This document shows, in pieces, positions 6,564-14,597 of a stretch of 25,244 nt of DNA. A program made the position numbers and the translations under genes. The notes under the pieces are model-generated. The model did no database searches and was not told where the DNA came from. It saw only the letters and a list, made by a program, of their open reading frames with translations. How positions within the stretch are numbered: the stretch's first letter is position 1; the number at the start of each line of letters is the position of its first letter. Source of the DNA: a virus. Location: positions 1 to 25,244 of IMG/VR virus record IMGVR_UViG_3300035181_001540. One strand, given 5' to 3'.

Positions 6564-6985
6564 TCTTCGTAGCTGGCGGTGTTGCTGCCAAACGCGCTGG
6601 CCTTGTTATCCACCAGCCACTGCGCCAGTTCTTCGGGCGTCTCGAAGGCGGGGCTGATCGGCGTACCTTCGCTGGTGTCCTCGTACATCATCAGGTGCGT
6701 GCACTGCTCGGCAGGCCAGTCGGGCATGTAGTCGTCCCTGTGCGGGCGCTGGCTGCTGTACTGCTCGTAGGTCATGGCGCGGGCTTCGGGATAGGTGCAG
6801 TAGTCTGGGCGCCAGCCGACCTTCCACTTCGCGCACTCCTCGTCCCACTCGTCCACGCGCGCCTGGTAGCAGTCGGCTGGAGCCAGCGGCTTGTACTGCT
6901 CCACCATGCGTCCGGTGCAGTAGTCGGGCACCTGTTTCTTCGGGTGTTGCCAGTCGACCGGCACGTGCCTTACTTCTCTTCCCAT
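6536..6985 (-). CDS. Conserved phage protein (MGREVRHVP family)
   Basis: 149 residues. The start MGREVRHVPVDWQHP, the central YMPDWPAEQCTHLMMYE and the TSEGTPISPAFETPEELA block belong to a widespread tailed-phage protein of unknown function. ATG 6985 is selected over an upstream in-frame ATG because AGGAGA lies 6-7 nt upstream and the family begins there. It overlaps the previous gene by 16 nt. It is the first clearly standard phage gene to the right of the attC-like spacers. Confidence 0.85.
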   Translation of the reverse strand: MGREVRHVPVDWQHPKKQVPDYCTGRMVEQYKPLAPADCYQARVDEWDEECAKWKVGWRPDYCTYPEARAMTYEQYSSQRPHRDDYMPDWPAEQCTHLMMYEDTSEGTPISPAFETPEELAQWLVDNKASAFGSNTASYEEWLRVARGG

Positions 6986-7488
6986 GTCGTCTCTCCTGTG
7001 GCGCACGGATGCGCTTTACGCTCAAAAGAACCTTGCGCCTGCATCGCTTCGAGCTCCCTAACTTTTCTCATAGCAGTAGCTAGTTCAACCTGAAGCGCCT
7101 GGTTTCGGGCTTCCAGGGCGCGATTAACTTCCTGAACGCGGCGAAGTTTTTCTCCGGTAGACTCGTAGGCGAATGGCATGTTTGATACTCCTTTAGAAGT
7201 TTGAGCGCTGCTCCGGCTAACTGGCTCGGTCAGGCCGCTTATTATCGCAGCTGCACTTTCGGGGTGAGTCGCACACCACGCTGATAAAGTACCAATATCA
7301 TTTAAGTCGAGCACATGTTCTAGGAGAAGCTCGGCTTGAGCGGCAGTAAGCAAGTTTGTGCCGTAGGGCCAGCTGTCACTAAAGGCGTCTGCCGCCTCCT
7401 TGTCAAAATAAATATGACAGTCTGGCCTGAAGTCCCTAGGCAATTTCCAGCTCAAAAATCGACCAATCATCTGCTTTGGCACTTTCAT
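6970..7488 (-). CDS. Conserved phage protein with C-terminal coiled coil
   Basis: 172 residues. The N-terminal part (KVPKQMIGRFLSWKLPRDF, then WPYGTNLLTAAQAE) matches a small phage protein of unknown function found in many genomes. From Met104 the sequence changes to a heptad-rich helix (LRRVQEVNRALEARNQALQ), a likely coiled coil. A strong AAAGGAG precedes Met104 (7177-7179) by 8-9 nt, so a second product of 69 residues, or a fusion of two once-separate genes, is possible. ATG 7488 has GGAG 7 nt upstream and starts 1 nt after the upstream stop. Confidence 0.78.
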   Translation of the reverse strand: MKVPKQMIGRFLSWKLPRDFRPDCHIYFDKEAADAFSDSWPYGTNLLTAAQAELLLEHVLDLNDIGTLSAWCATHPESAAAIISGLTEPVSRSSAQTSKGVSNMPFAYESTGEKLRRVQEVNRALEARNQALQVELATAMRKVRELEAMQAQGSFERKAHPCATGETTWEEK

Positions 7489-7489
7489 T

Positions 7490-7723
7490 TCAGTCTCCTA
7501 TCTTTTCGTAAAGTTTAGTCTGTCTGAACCCGCTGGACTTTAACAGTCCCTGGGATTCGGCCACTCGTAGCATGTCATAGAGGTTTAGGGGTTGCGGCTT
7601 AAGAATTGCCGTGGCCTCTTGCGCGGTGAACTGGGGAGGAAGCTGCGCCAGCAGAGCTTTATTTCGCTTGATGGACTCCGCCCGCTTCCGGGCATTTTGT
7701 CTTGAAGCTTGGGGTAGGATCAT
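7490..7723 (-). CDS. Hypothetical small basic protein, possible HTH
   Basis: 77 residues, basic N-terminus (MILPQASRQNARKRAESIKRNK) and a central FTAQEATAIL followed by LNLYDMLRVAESQGLLKSSG, a helix pattern compatible with a winged-helix or HTH fold. It starts with an ATGA overlap on the upstream gene and ends 1 nt before the next. Function unknown; DNA binding is only a suggestion. Confidence 0.65.
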   Translation of the reverse strand: MILPQASRQNARKRAESIKRNKALLAQLPPQFTAQEATAILKPQPLNLYDMLRVAESQGLLKSSGFRQTKLYEKIGD

Positions 7724-7971
7724 TTAAGTTTCTCCAGTACAGGTTTAAGACAGTTGCACTTGCCTTCGCATTCATAATCCCCGTCACGCCAGCGGGCTTT
7801 ATGAAAACGAACAGCTCGTTCGGTTACTCCCAGCCGAAGCGCGATCAAGCCCGTCTGGCGGTTACGCTGAAAGAAAGCCCATAGGCAGCAATACCCTAGG
7901 CCGTCAGTGATGAGGTGTTTGAGAGAGGGGGAAGTGTTGGAGTAGCCGAGGAGGTGGCGGTAGCTTGGCAT
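7720..7971 (-). CDS. Small HTH protein
   Basis: 83 residues. TGLIALRLGVTERAVRFHKA (about 39-58) is a good helix-turn-helix segment of the kind seen in small phage proteins. A Cys pair follows (CEGKCNC), perhaps binding metal. ATG 7971 is preceded by GAACC and a leader shared with the gene at 17.8 kb. It lies downstream of the helicase-like gene with a 36-nt gap and overlaps the next gene as ATGA. It may regulate late leftward genes; this is inference. Confidence 0.7.
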   Translation of the reverse strand: MPSYRHLLGYSNTSPSLKHLITDGLGYCCLWAFFQRNRQTGLIALRLGVTERAVRFHKARWRDGDYECEGKCNCLKPVLEKLK

Positions 7972-8006
7972 GATAGGTTCACATAATGGATGGGTTATAA
8001 GAACAC
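7969..8006 (-). promoter_or_regulatory. Repeated leader element A (start region of the HTH gene)
   Basis: The 38 bases ending at this start codon match 28 of 38 bases of the leader of the gene at 17600-17818, including GAACCTATCATG and TAACCC. It contains an A/T-rich TTATAA and TTATG. It could be a promoter, an operator or a common translation leader. Confidence 0.45.
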
Positions 8007-8007
8007 A

Positions 8008-9201
8008 CTAGTCTTTTCCAACATACGCCAGTATCATCTTACCGTTTCGCTGCACCAGCTCGAGATACCCCGCCTTAATGGCTCCGCTCACGATTCCCTC
8101 GAAATCCCGCGCATCTGGAAAAGCGGTATGAAGATTGCGGTAGCACTGCTCGTAGGGAGCCTCTCCTGCCCGCTTAATGTAGGCAATGAGGCGATCAGCC
8201 TGCATCGACGTTTCACTCTTCCCGATACGGGAAAAGACCTGAGCAAAGTCGGCCTCCGTTGCTTTGAGCATAATCTCCGCGAGGATCAGATCGTCGACTG
8301 TGATGATTAGGGCGTCGCGCTGGGAGGCGGCAAGAATCATAGCAAGTTTATGGAGGTGAGTTTGCTTGCGCGCAACATAACCCTCGAAGCGTTCGTCAGG
8401 GTAATCGGTGGAGGATGTTTTCCAGTGTTTCAAATACCACGCCTCACCCCATGTGCGAGCTTCCGGAGATAGGATGTACTCCCCGCAAAGGGAGGTTGCG
8501 ATGTGTTCGAGATCCTGGATTAATTTCTTGCGCGTCTCTGTGGTATCTTTCGGAAAGTTATACTTGGGGTAAGCGACGAAGTGCTCCTTCGCCTCCGCAT
8601 AGACGAAGATGCAGCGAGATGTTAGGCCCCCTCCCACGGTCGAGGCGGGCATGTTCTCTGCAATCCAGTGGGGGGTTGTGCACCCGAGGAGATTGATCCA
8701 CGGCCCCTCCACCACATCGTTCCCCGAGGTCTTAGTCTGCTTCTCCAGTTTCTTCCGGCCGTCCCAGAGGTCGATGAAAAGATTAACCATCTCTTTGTTA
8801 TGCGGGTCGATGAGGTTGCCGAGTTCAGAGGCGATGAGGTTCAGTGGACTCATCGGGTAGTACTCTCCCTCGAACTCGAAACTCTCACACGAGGCCGCGA
8901 AGGAAGTGACCAGGGATTGCCAAGTCACCACATCTGGGCCGAAACGAATGCCGGGGATTTCCCGGAGAAAGGACTCAGCCATTCCGGCTGTAGTGGACTT
9001 GGAGACAATCCCAGGCGGTGCAACGAAGATAATGAAGAAGTTGGGAATCCACCGAAAGGCTATCTGGTCCATCCAGACTTTTTTCCGGAGAACCCCGGAG
9101 ATAGCCCACACAGCTGCCCAAAAGTGCATTAACTTCGGAGCTTCGGTGTGAGCCGCCAGTGCCACATAGGCATCAATCCAGGAGGGGCAATGGCGGGCCA
9201 T
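8008..9201 (-). CDS. Phage helicase-like ATPase (DUF3987-like)
   Basis: 397 residues. Residues 52-70 (IPNFFIIFVAPPGIVSKST) form a strand plus P-loop-like segment in which the usual Gly before Lys is Ser (SKST). LNLIASELGNLI (120-131) would be the Walker B/acidic strand, with Glu126. This resembles phage ATPases annotated as DUF3987 or helicase/primase-like proteins, which usually keep the changed P-loop. A C-terminal helical part includes DDLILAEIMLKATEADFAQV and may be a winged-helix domain. It starts 1 nt after the polymerase stop (TGAgATG), so the two are coupled and presumably act at the fork. A DNA-unwinding role is inferred from context. Confidence 0.65.
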   Translation of the reverse strand: MARHCPSWIDAYVALAAHTEAPKLMHFWAAVWAISGVLRKKVWMDQIAFRWIPNFFIIFVAPPGIVSKSTTAGMAESFLREIPGIRFGPDVVTWQSLVTSFAASCESFEFEGEYYPMSPLNLIASELGNLIDPHNKEMVNLFIDLWDGRKKLEKQTKTSGNDVVEGPWINLLGCTTPHWIAENMPASTVGGGLTSRCIFVYAEAKEHFVAYPKYNFPKDTTETRKKLIQDLEHIATSLCGEYILSPEARTWGEAWYLKHWKTSSTDYPDERFEGYVARKQTHLHKLAMILAASQRDALIITVDDLILAEIMLKATEADFAQVFSRIGKSETSMQADRLIAYIKRAGEAPYEQCYRNLHTAFPDARDFEGIVSGAIKAGYLELVQRNGKMILAYVGKD

Positions 9202-9202
9202 C

Positions 9203-11668
9203 TCAGCAATCTCCCCAGGACACGTCCGAGGTGTTGATGCCGACGGGGATGATGAGAGGGTCGTCGTAGGGAATAGCTACTCGAGAGACTCCTTTAATCC
9301 GCTCGATCATCTCGGCTTTGCGGTGGGAGGGGAACTGCCCCGCGAGCGAGTCATGAACTTGGATTAGAACCTGGACTTCGGGGATATGCTCATAGATATT
9401 CATCCAGATTCGGTTGATGTAACAGCCGACTGTGGATTGTGGAACCCAGGCAAGGGCTTCTGGGAGCACTCCGTCGAGGCGGTCAAAGATGTGCCAGCGA
9501 TAGCCAAACTTATTGGAGACGAAGTGGTAGCGATTAATCTGATCGAGAGTTCGATCGTGCCATCTCTTGATACCTGGATGCGCAGCAAACCAGGCTTTCT
9601 GAGCGCGGTCGATTTCGTGAATTCCTCTGCCAGTGTTTGCAGCAACTGTTCGCGCGCCTCCTCCGTAGTTAGTGGCATGACAAAAGACCTTGGCGAACTC
9701 TCGCTTGTGCTTTCGCGGGCCTCGGTGGTCAGGGTACTTAGGATGCGTTTCAACCAGTTCTTCATATGGAGGCGGCTCCTGTCCGTCAATCGAGTAGACA
9801 TTTAAAAGGTGTATATCAACGCCCATGCGCAGGGCGGCTTTTAGTTCCTCGTCCTCGGACTCCCAAACGACAACCTGAAGGTCTGCGCGGTCGAGGTCCA
9901 TATCGAAGAAGGTGAAGCCGGGGTCTGGAACATACATGGAGCGCATGTTGGGAAGGTTGAAGGTCATCCCGCGAGCTTTGGCCTTGCCTATTGATTTTGA
10001 TTTCTCGGAGGGGATGTTCTGGAGGTTGGCTCCGCCGCCGAAGGCGTTTTCGCTGGAGGACAGGCGATACGAGTAAGGTGCGCTTTTACCGCCAGCATTG
10101 CCTCCGATGTTATAAGAACAACGCATACGCTGGTCAACGTCAAGACGAGCAAGAATAAAAGTAGACAGAAACACCCCAAGAGTTCGCAGATCGGAAATTG
10201 CATTAATGATGGGGGCAAGGAGAGGTTCCTTCTTTTTAATTGCTTGGAGGGCTTCGTCGTCACAAGTCAGGTGCCCAGGGATACCTTTTTTCGCGCGAGT
10301 CATCTGGCGCGGAGCTCCGAGATCGTCGTAGAAGAGTTTGACCATCTGGACAGGGGATTTCGGATTAATGGGATGGCCGAGGACTTCGGTGAGGAAATCC
10401 GTGCGCGAGTCGATGGCCTCCTGAACCTCCATAGCAAGGGCATTCCGACGAGCTTGGTCAACTCGAATGCCTCTGGTCATGGCCTGCAAGACGGGCCAGA
10501 ACAGGCGCTGCTGGAATGCCTCAACCTCCGCCAGACCAAGAGAGCCGATGGTTTGGATAAGGGCTTCGCCGACTTCACGAGTGCGCACACAGTCGGTACA
10601 GTTATAAGCCCACAGCACATCTTCGGATTGTTTAATCCCCCAGGTCTTTCCGTCATCTTTCCAGAACACTGGGTGCGGGGAATAGAGAGAGGAGAGAAAG
10701 CCAAGGCCCTTGGGGAGCGCGACGAAGGCGGTGTGCTGGGAGATCATAGTATCCTGCGCGCCTCGCGGGATGAAGTGCCAATGGCGATAGGTGTACTGCG
10801 CATCGTAGAGGCCGTTTTGCCACCTTACCTGAGCGTTGGCGTGGGCGAGGAGGCGGTAGAGGGCGTACACGATCTCCGCCTCTTCCTCAATTTCCCAATA
10901 CCCATCGCGACGCTCGATGCACATGAACGGAATGCAAAGGGCTTGACTGGTCGACCACGAGAGGCCGGCGCAAGCGATATGACCTGCGCGAGTCTCGAGG
11001 TCGAAGTCAATCCACATCGGGCCGCGCTCGACCTCAGCCTGTAGGGCCCAGAGTTGATTCATAACCTGCTGGAATCCCGGACGAACCTGGAAATGCCAGT
11101 CCGGAGGATTGGAGTATTCCGGGCTTTCACGCTCCCGCGCGGCTCTTCGCAGGTCATTGAGCATGAGGGCGCGCGAGTCCCACTGCGCCAGCACCGCGCG
11201 AGGAGACAGGGTTGGAATTAGCTTAGGCTGCGTGGGGTTGCCGTTGACCGAGAGGCAAGAGCCCCGCCACTTCGCCACACTCGTTGCGCCGGTAAGAGCC
11301 CACATAGGGGCATTTCCCAGAGTCACGATGATATTAGGCTTGACGATGGAGATTTCCACGAGTAGCCTCTCGTAGGAGGCCATGAAAGCTTTCGTAACGT
11401 GCGCATCCCGGAAGGGGAGGAGGTCAGCTCGCCAGTCCTTTTTCTTGGTAATGATCCAGGAAGAGAGATCCCCACCAGCCGGGCGGGTGTTGGCGAGATT
11501 GGTGAGGTAGCACTCTGATCGCATCAGGCCCGCTTCGTGAAGAAGGCGGTTGAGCTCCTGGCCAGAGGCTCCGTTGAAGGGAGTTTGAGAACGCTCGTCT
11601 TCGTAACCAAAACATTCTCCGATTAGCATAATGCGCGCCGGAACCGGACCTTCGCCAAATCTAGACAT
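9203..11668 (-). CDS. polA: DNA polymerase, family A, with N-terminal UDG-like domain
   Basis: 821 residues in three parts. Residues 1-165 resemble uracil-DNA glycosylase family 4/5 (MLIGECFGYED, TPFNGASGQELNRLL, TLGNAPMWALTG) but lack the N-terminal Cys pair of the Fe-S enzymes, and the HP motif reads LSPRAVL. Next is a 3'-5' exonuclease (DFDLETRAGH, NGLYDAQYTY, YNCTDC). From about 400 is a Pol I palm: motif A DLDRADLQ with Asp591, O-helix REFAKVFCHATNYG with Arg656, Lys660, His664 and Tyr668, and motif C VHDSL with Asp773. His664 aligns with E. coli Phe762. There is no 5'-3' exonuclease. A UDG-Pol fusion is known from SPO1-type phages. The gene starts 5 nt after the methyltransferase stop. 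Confidence 0.9.
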   Translation of the reverse strand: MSRFGEGPVPARIMLIGECFGYEDERSQTPFNGASGQELNRLLHEAGLMRSECYLTNLANTRPAGGDLSSWIITKKKDWRADLLPFRDAHVTKAFMASYERLLVEISIVKPNIIVTLGNAPMWALTGATSVAKWRGSCLSVNGNPTQPKLIPTLSPRAVLAQWDSRALMLNDLRRAARERESPEYSNPPDWHFQVRPGFQQVMNQLWALQAEVERGPMWIDFDLETRAGHIACAGLSWSTSQALCIPFMCIERRDGYWEIEEEAEIVYALYRLLAHANAQVRWQNGLYDAQYTYRHWHFIPRGAQDTMISQHTAFVALPKGLGFLSSLYSPHPVFWKDDGKTWGIKQSEDVLWAYNCTDCVRTREVGEALIQTIGSLGLAEVEAFQQRLFWPVLQAMTRGIRVDQARRNALAMEVQEAIDSRTDFLTEVLGHPINPKSPVQMVKLFYDDLGAPRQMTRAKKGIPGHLTCDDEALQAIKKKEPLLAPIINAISDLRTLGVFLSTFILARLDVDQRMRCSYNIGGNAGGKSAPYSYRLSSSENAFGGGANLQNIPSEKSKSIGKAKARGMTFNLPNMRSMYVPDPGFTFFDMDLDRADLQVVVWESEDEELKAALRMGVDIHLLNVYSIDGQEPPPYEELVETHPKYPDHRGPRKHKREFAKVFCHATNYGGGARTVAANTGRGIHEIDRAQKAWFAAHPGIKRWHDRTLDQINRYHFVSNKFGYRWHIFDRLDGVLPEALAWVPQSTVGCYINRIWMNIYEHIPEVQVLIQVHDSLAGQFPSHRKAEMIERIKGVSRVAIPYDDPLIIPVGINTSDVSWGDC

Positions 11669-11673
11669 GGAGG

Positions 11674-12981
11674 TTAGCCTTTCAGGGAGTTTAAAGTTTC
11701 TAGTGAAGTGCCGTAGAACTCAGGGGAAAGCTCAATGCCCGTGGCTGCGCACTTTAGGGAGTGGGCTGCGCCGAAGACCGGGCCTGTGCCGCAGAAAGCG
11801 TCGAGAACCTTATCACCAGGTTTGACGGAACGGCGCAGGAGTTCGTGGAAGAGGGAGACCGGCTTCGCCGCGCTGTGGCCTAGACCTTCGCCGGAGGTAG
11901 TGGTGATAACATCCCCGGAGATGAAGTTGACAGGCTTCTCCCCCTTCACCGCGTAGAGGCAAAGCTCGTATTTGCGCTGCGGGCCTTGGTCAATCCAGGG
12001 AGTGCGAAAGCCGGTAGGCTTCACCCAGATGAGAGGGGTGCGGAAAACCTTCCAGCCCGCGAGCATTAGCGCCCCTTTCCAGCGAGTAAACCAGTCAAAG
12101 TCGAGGAAGAGGTAGAGGTGGGCCTGCGCCTTGGCGACACGGAAGGACTCGGGCGCAAACCACTCGATAATAGAGGCTAGGTTCTCGGTGGTATCTTCGT
12201 ACTCATGGGCTCGTGCAGCACTCCCCGCAGCACTTCCAAAGGCGTGAGCGTTCATCCCATAGGGAGGGTCTGTGATGATAACGTCGAAGTCTTCTGGGTC
12301 CATCTTACTCATCCACTCGCGAGAGTCCCCCTGGAGCAGGGTGTGTGAGATGGCGGAAAATGTTCGACCAAAAGTCTCTGCGAGAGCGGTGTGACGAGCG
12401 GTTTGTTCTTTCCTCTTGAGAATTCCCAGGGCCTCTTTTGCTGTCTTCGCGGCTTTGATCTCGGGGTCGTGGAGATTGCGCGCAAGAATGAGGTCGTTTC
12501 GTGTATCGGTGTGTGAGGAACCAAGGCTAGAGCCACGGGTTTCTTGGGCGAGTGTGGCGACTGTGGGGGCTGGAACTCCTGAAGCCTCGGCCTGAAGGCG
12601 GCGCAGTTTAGCGAGCTGGGCGGTTGCCGCAGCGCGTTCGGGCCACGTAAATGCCTCTCGTTGGTTGTTCTCGTCGACCTCGATCTCCAGGCGCTGCATG
12701 GGTGTGAGGTCAGTCCAAAGGGTGTAGGGGACGAGACCGACAGCCACGGGCTCGTTATCGTAGGAGAAAGATTGTCCGAGCTCGTAGAGGTCAGTGATGG
12801 CCCGAAGGCGGCGCTCCCCAGCGCGAAGCACATAGGAATCCCCGACAAGCTCGAGAACGGGAGCCTGGAGAAGCCCGACGCTCTGAATGGAAGACTGGAG
12901 CATTTGATTAGCCGCTTCGGGGAATTCGCGCCGCTGGCGATCCTCGACGATAATGGACTCGAGAGAGATGAAGCGTTTCAT
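11674..12981 (-). CDS. ParB-like domain fused to DNA methyltransferase (DPPY type)
   Basis: 435 residues. The N-terminal half has a ParB/sulfiredoxin-type fold signature with VLRAGERRLRAITDL (51-65). The C-terminal half is an amino-methyltransferase: catalytic DPPYG at 238-242 and the AdoMet motif LDAFCGTGPV at 393-402. Motif IV before motif I is the beta-class order. It would methylate adenine N6 or cytosine N4 in DNA; the target is unknown. Start ATG 12981 is chosen because AGGGA lies 9 nt upstream and the ParB part begins there. Its place among replication genes suggests self-protection or marking of replicating phage DNA. No restriction partner is seen, so it is an orphan. Confidence 0.88.
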   Translation of the reverse strand: MKRFISLESIIVEDRQRREFPEAANQMLQSSIQSVGLLQAPVLELVGDSYVLRAGERRLRAITDLYELGQSFSYDNEPVAVGLVPYTLWTDLTPMQRLEIEVDENNQREAFTWPERAAATAQLAKLRRLQAEASGVPAPTVATLAQETRGSSLGSSHTDTRNDLILARNLHDPEIKAAKTAKEALGILKRKEQTARHTALAETFGRTFSAISHTLLQGDSREWMSKMDPEDFDVIITDPPYGMNAHAFGSAAGSAARAHEYEDTTENLASIIEWFAPESFRVAKAQAHLYLFLDFDWFTRWKGALMLAGWKVFRTPLIWVKPTGFRTPWIDQGPQRKYELCLYAVKGEKPVNFISGDVITTTSGEGLGHSAAKPVSLFHELLRRSVKPGDKVLDAFCGTGPVFGAAHSLKCAATGIELSPEFYGTSLETLNSLKG

Positions 12982-13005
12982 GGTCTTATTCCCTGGGAAA
13001 AGGTG

Positions 13006-13023
13006 GAGGGGCCGAAGCCCCTC
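13006..13023 (-). terminator. Hairpin with UUCG loop
   Basis: Minus-strand RNA would form GAGGGGC-UUCG-GCCCCUC, a perfect 7-bp stem closed by a stable cUUCGg tetraloop, followed at once by CACCTTTTCCC. It lies between the ssDNA-binding-type gene and the methyltransferase gene and may attenuate transcription or protect the upstream mRNA. Confidence 0.5.
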
Positions 13024-13034
13024 GAGGTTAGTGG

Positions 13035-13493
13035 TTAAGCAAGACGTGCGACGGCCGTTACGCGCTCGACCGGCTGACCTTCCCACAGCTCATGGCTAAC
13101 CTTCACGAGCACCGTGCGACCTTGCATGACGCGAGCGGAGAACTTATCGCCTGCGTTGTTAAGGTCGACGGCTTCTCGGTAAAGGCGCAGCCGACGGTTT
13201 TTACCTACTCCGTTGTCGATCATTCCGGCGGGAGTGAGGTCGAGCATCACGCTGTCCTTCAGGGTGATGGTCGGGGGAAGGCCCATCGCGGCTTGAAGCC
13301 CTGCGGGAACTTCGATCAGGAGGGGAACGTCCCAGGCAATGCCGGACTTTGTGGGGTCGGCTTTGCCCTGCCATGCGCGAGCGGTTACTTCACCGATAAC
13401 GCCGGTGTAGTCTCCGATAGGCAGCGGGGGGCGCTTCTCGGTCGGGGTGTCGAGGGTTGCGTCGAGGAACAGAGAGGGGTCGAAAGATGACAT
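13035..13493 (-). CDS. Possible single-stranded DNA-binding protein
   Basis: 152 residues, mostly beta in appearance (LPIGDYTGVIGEVTARAW, PPTITLKDSVMLDLTPAGM, RTVLVKVSHELWEGQPVERV). The GDYTGVIGEV start resembles phage proteins of the DUF669/SSB-like kind that accompany RecA-like ATPases. ATG 13493 is selected because TGGAGT lies 7 nt upstream; an earlier in-frame ATG has no good site. It lacks the acidic C-terminal tip of bacterial SSB. The call rests on fold impression and proximity to the RecA/Sak4-like gene. Confidence 0.5.
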   Translation of the reverse strand: MSSFDPSLFLDATLDTPTEKRPPLPIGDYTGVIGEVTARAWQGKADPTKSGIAWDVPLLIEVPAGLQAAMGLPPTITLKDSVMLDLTPAGMIDNGVGKNRRLRLYREAVDLNNAGDKFSARVMQGRTVLVKVSHELWEGQPVERVTAVARLA

Positions 13494-13570
13494 GATGTGA
13501 ACTCCATTGAGGTTAAGGGTTGTTAGGCGGTACAACTAGGGGAGCAGCTGCCAAGACTGCTCGACACATC

Positions 13571-13744
13571 TTAAGGGTGAAAGCGGGCGGAATCTAGGAG
13601 CTCGTTGACAAACTCGTCAATCTGGCGGAGCTCGTCGAGTCCCCCTGGGAGAAGGGCGTCATACGCATCCTCGGCGAGGTGGCCGGGGGGATTCGACATT
13701 GCCTCGAAGCACCATTCTCCATCAGGCCAGTATCGGATTTTCAT
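13571..13744 (-). CDS. Hypothetical small acidic protein
   Basis: 57 residues (MKIRYWPDGEWCFEAMSNPP at the start, then GGLDELRQIDEFVNELLD). A strong GGAGGAAA lies 8 nt before ATG 13744, and the upstream gene stops 1 nt before this start. Acidic, helical C-terminal half. No family recognised, but the translation signals are very good. Confidence 0.7.
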   Translation of the reverse strand: MKIRYWPDGEWCFEAMSNPPGHLAEDAYDALLPGGLDELRQIDEFVNELLDSARFHP

Positions 13745-13745
13745 C

Positions 13746-14597
13746 TCACTTTCCTCCGCGACCAGTCCACTTCGCCATGACTTGGCCGAAGTCGGGAGAC
13801 TGGCGGGCTTTGATCGGGAGGTTCCGGGATTTCACGTCGACGTTGGCTGCGGCAGTATCCCAGTAGAACTTATCCCCCTCGCGTACGGTGTAGATAACGT
13901 CGCTGAAGAGCTGGGGAATTTCATTCGCGAGAGCCTTGCCGATGCTCTTGGTCATGAGCTTGATGCCGCCTGTGATCTCGTCGGTCTCGCGAGTGACGTG
14001 CGCGGTAATGGCGAAAGTGCAGGGGATGCCTTGGGTGCAGAGGCGCAGGAAGTTCATCAAATTGTTCTGCGCGACCCCGTAGTCGGGCATGGAGGCAGTG
14101 GGCTTTGCCCCAATAACCATTTTGAAGGCGGCGTTTGAAAGTTCGCTGAGCGTATCGATGGCGAAAATTCGGTCGACGCCCCAGGAGTCGACAGCCCCAA
14201 ATTTCTCCCCGGTGCGGTCGTCGGGGAAATCGGCGCAAGCACTCAGGATAGCGTGAAAGGCGTTATTGATGCCGCCTCGATTTGGGTCAATCATCTTGGT
14301 TATGGCCTCGTAGGACAGGCGGCCGACGGAGTCCGCTGCGACCATGAGGGACTTGAGCGATAGGGGCTTTGTTATGGTGGAGTGGTAGTGGAGGGACTTC
14401 GGGACCTCAAGGCCTCGATCAAGCCAGTACCCGAGAAGGGATTCGAGGCCGTTTTCGGTGAAGAGGACAAACATCTGCTTGCCGTTGGCCTCGGCCCAGT
14501 CGGCCAGTGTGCCGAGCGCGTAGGTCTTGCCGGTGCCTGCGGGACCTTCGAGAAGAATCTTCGGGCCCATTAGGGAGGAGGGGGATGGACTTGTCAT
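13746..14597 (-). CDS. RecA/Sak4-like ATPase (AAA_24 type)
   Basis: 283 residues. Walker A GPAGTGKT at 18-25 and Walker B RIFAID at 143-148; later ITAHVTRETDEITGGIKLMT is the kind of sensor strand seen in phage AAA_24/Sak4 proteins, which bind ssDNA and promote annealing or recombination. ATG 14597 is chosen because AAGGAA is 6 nt upstream and the upstream gene ends there with an ATGA overlap. An SSB-like gene is close downstream, a pairing common for Sak4-type systems. A purely replicative role is also possible. Confidence 0.75.
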   Translation of the reverse strand: MTSPSPSSLMGPKILLEGPAGTGKTYALGTLADWAEANGKQMFVLFTENGLESLLGYWLDRGLEVPKSLHYHSTITKPLSLKSLMVAADSVGRLSYEAITKMIDPNRGGINNAFHAILSACADFPDDRTGEKFGAVDSWGVDRIFAIDTLSELSNAAFKMVIGAKPTASMPDYGVAQNNLMNFLRLCTQGIPCTFAITAHVTRETDEITGGIKLMTKSIGKALANEIPQLFSDVIYTVREGDKFYWDTAAANVDVKSRNLPIKARQSPDFGQVMAKWTGRGGK

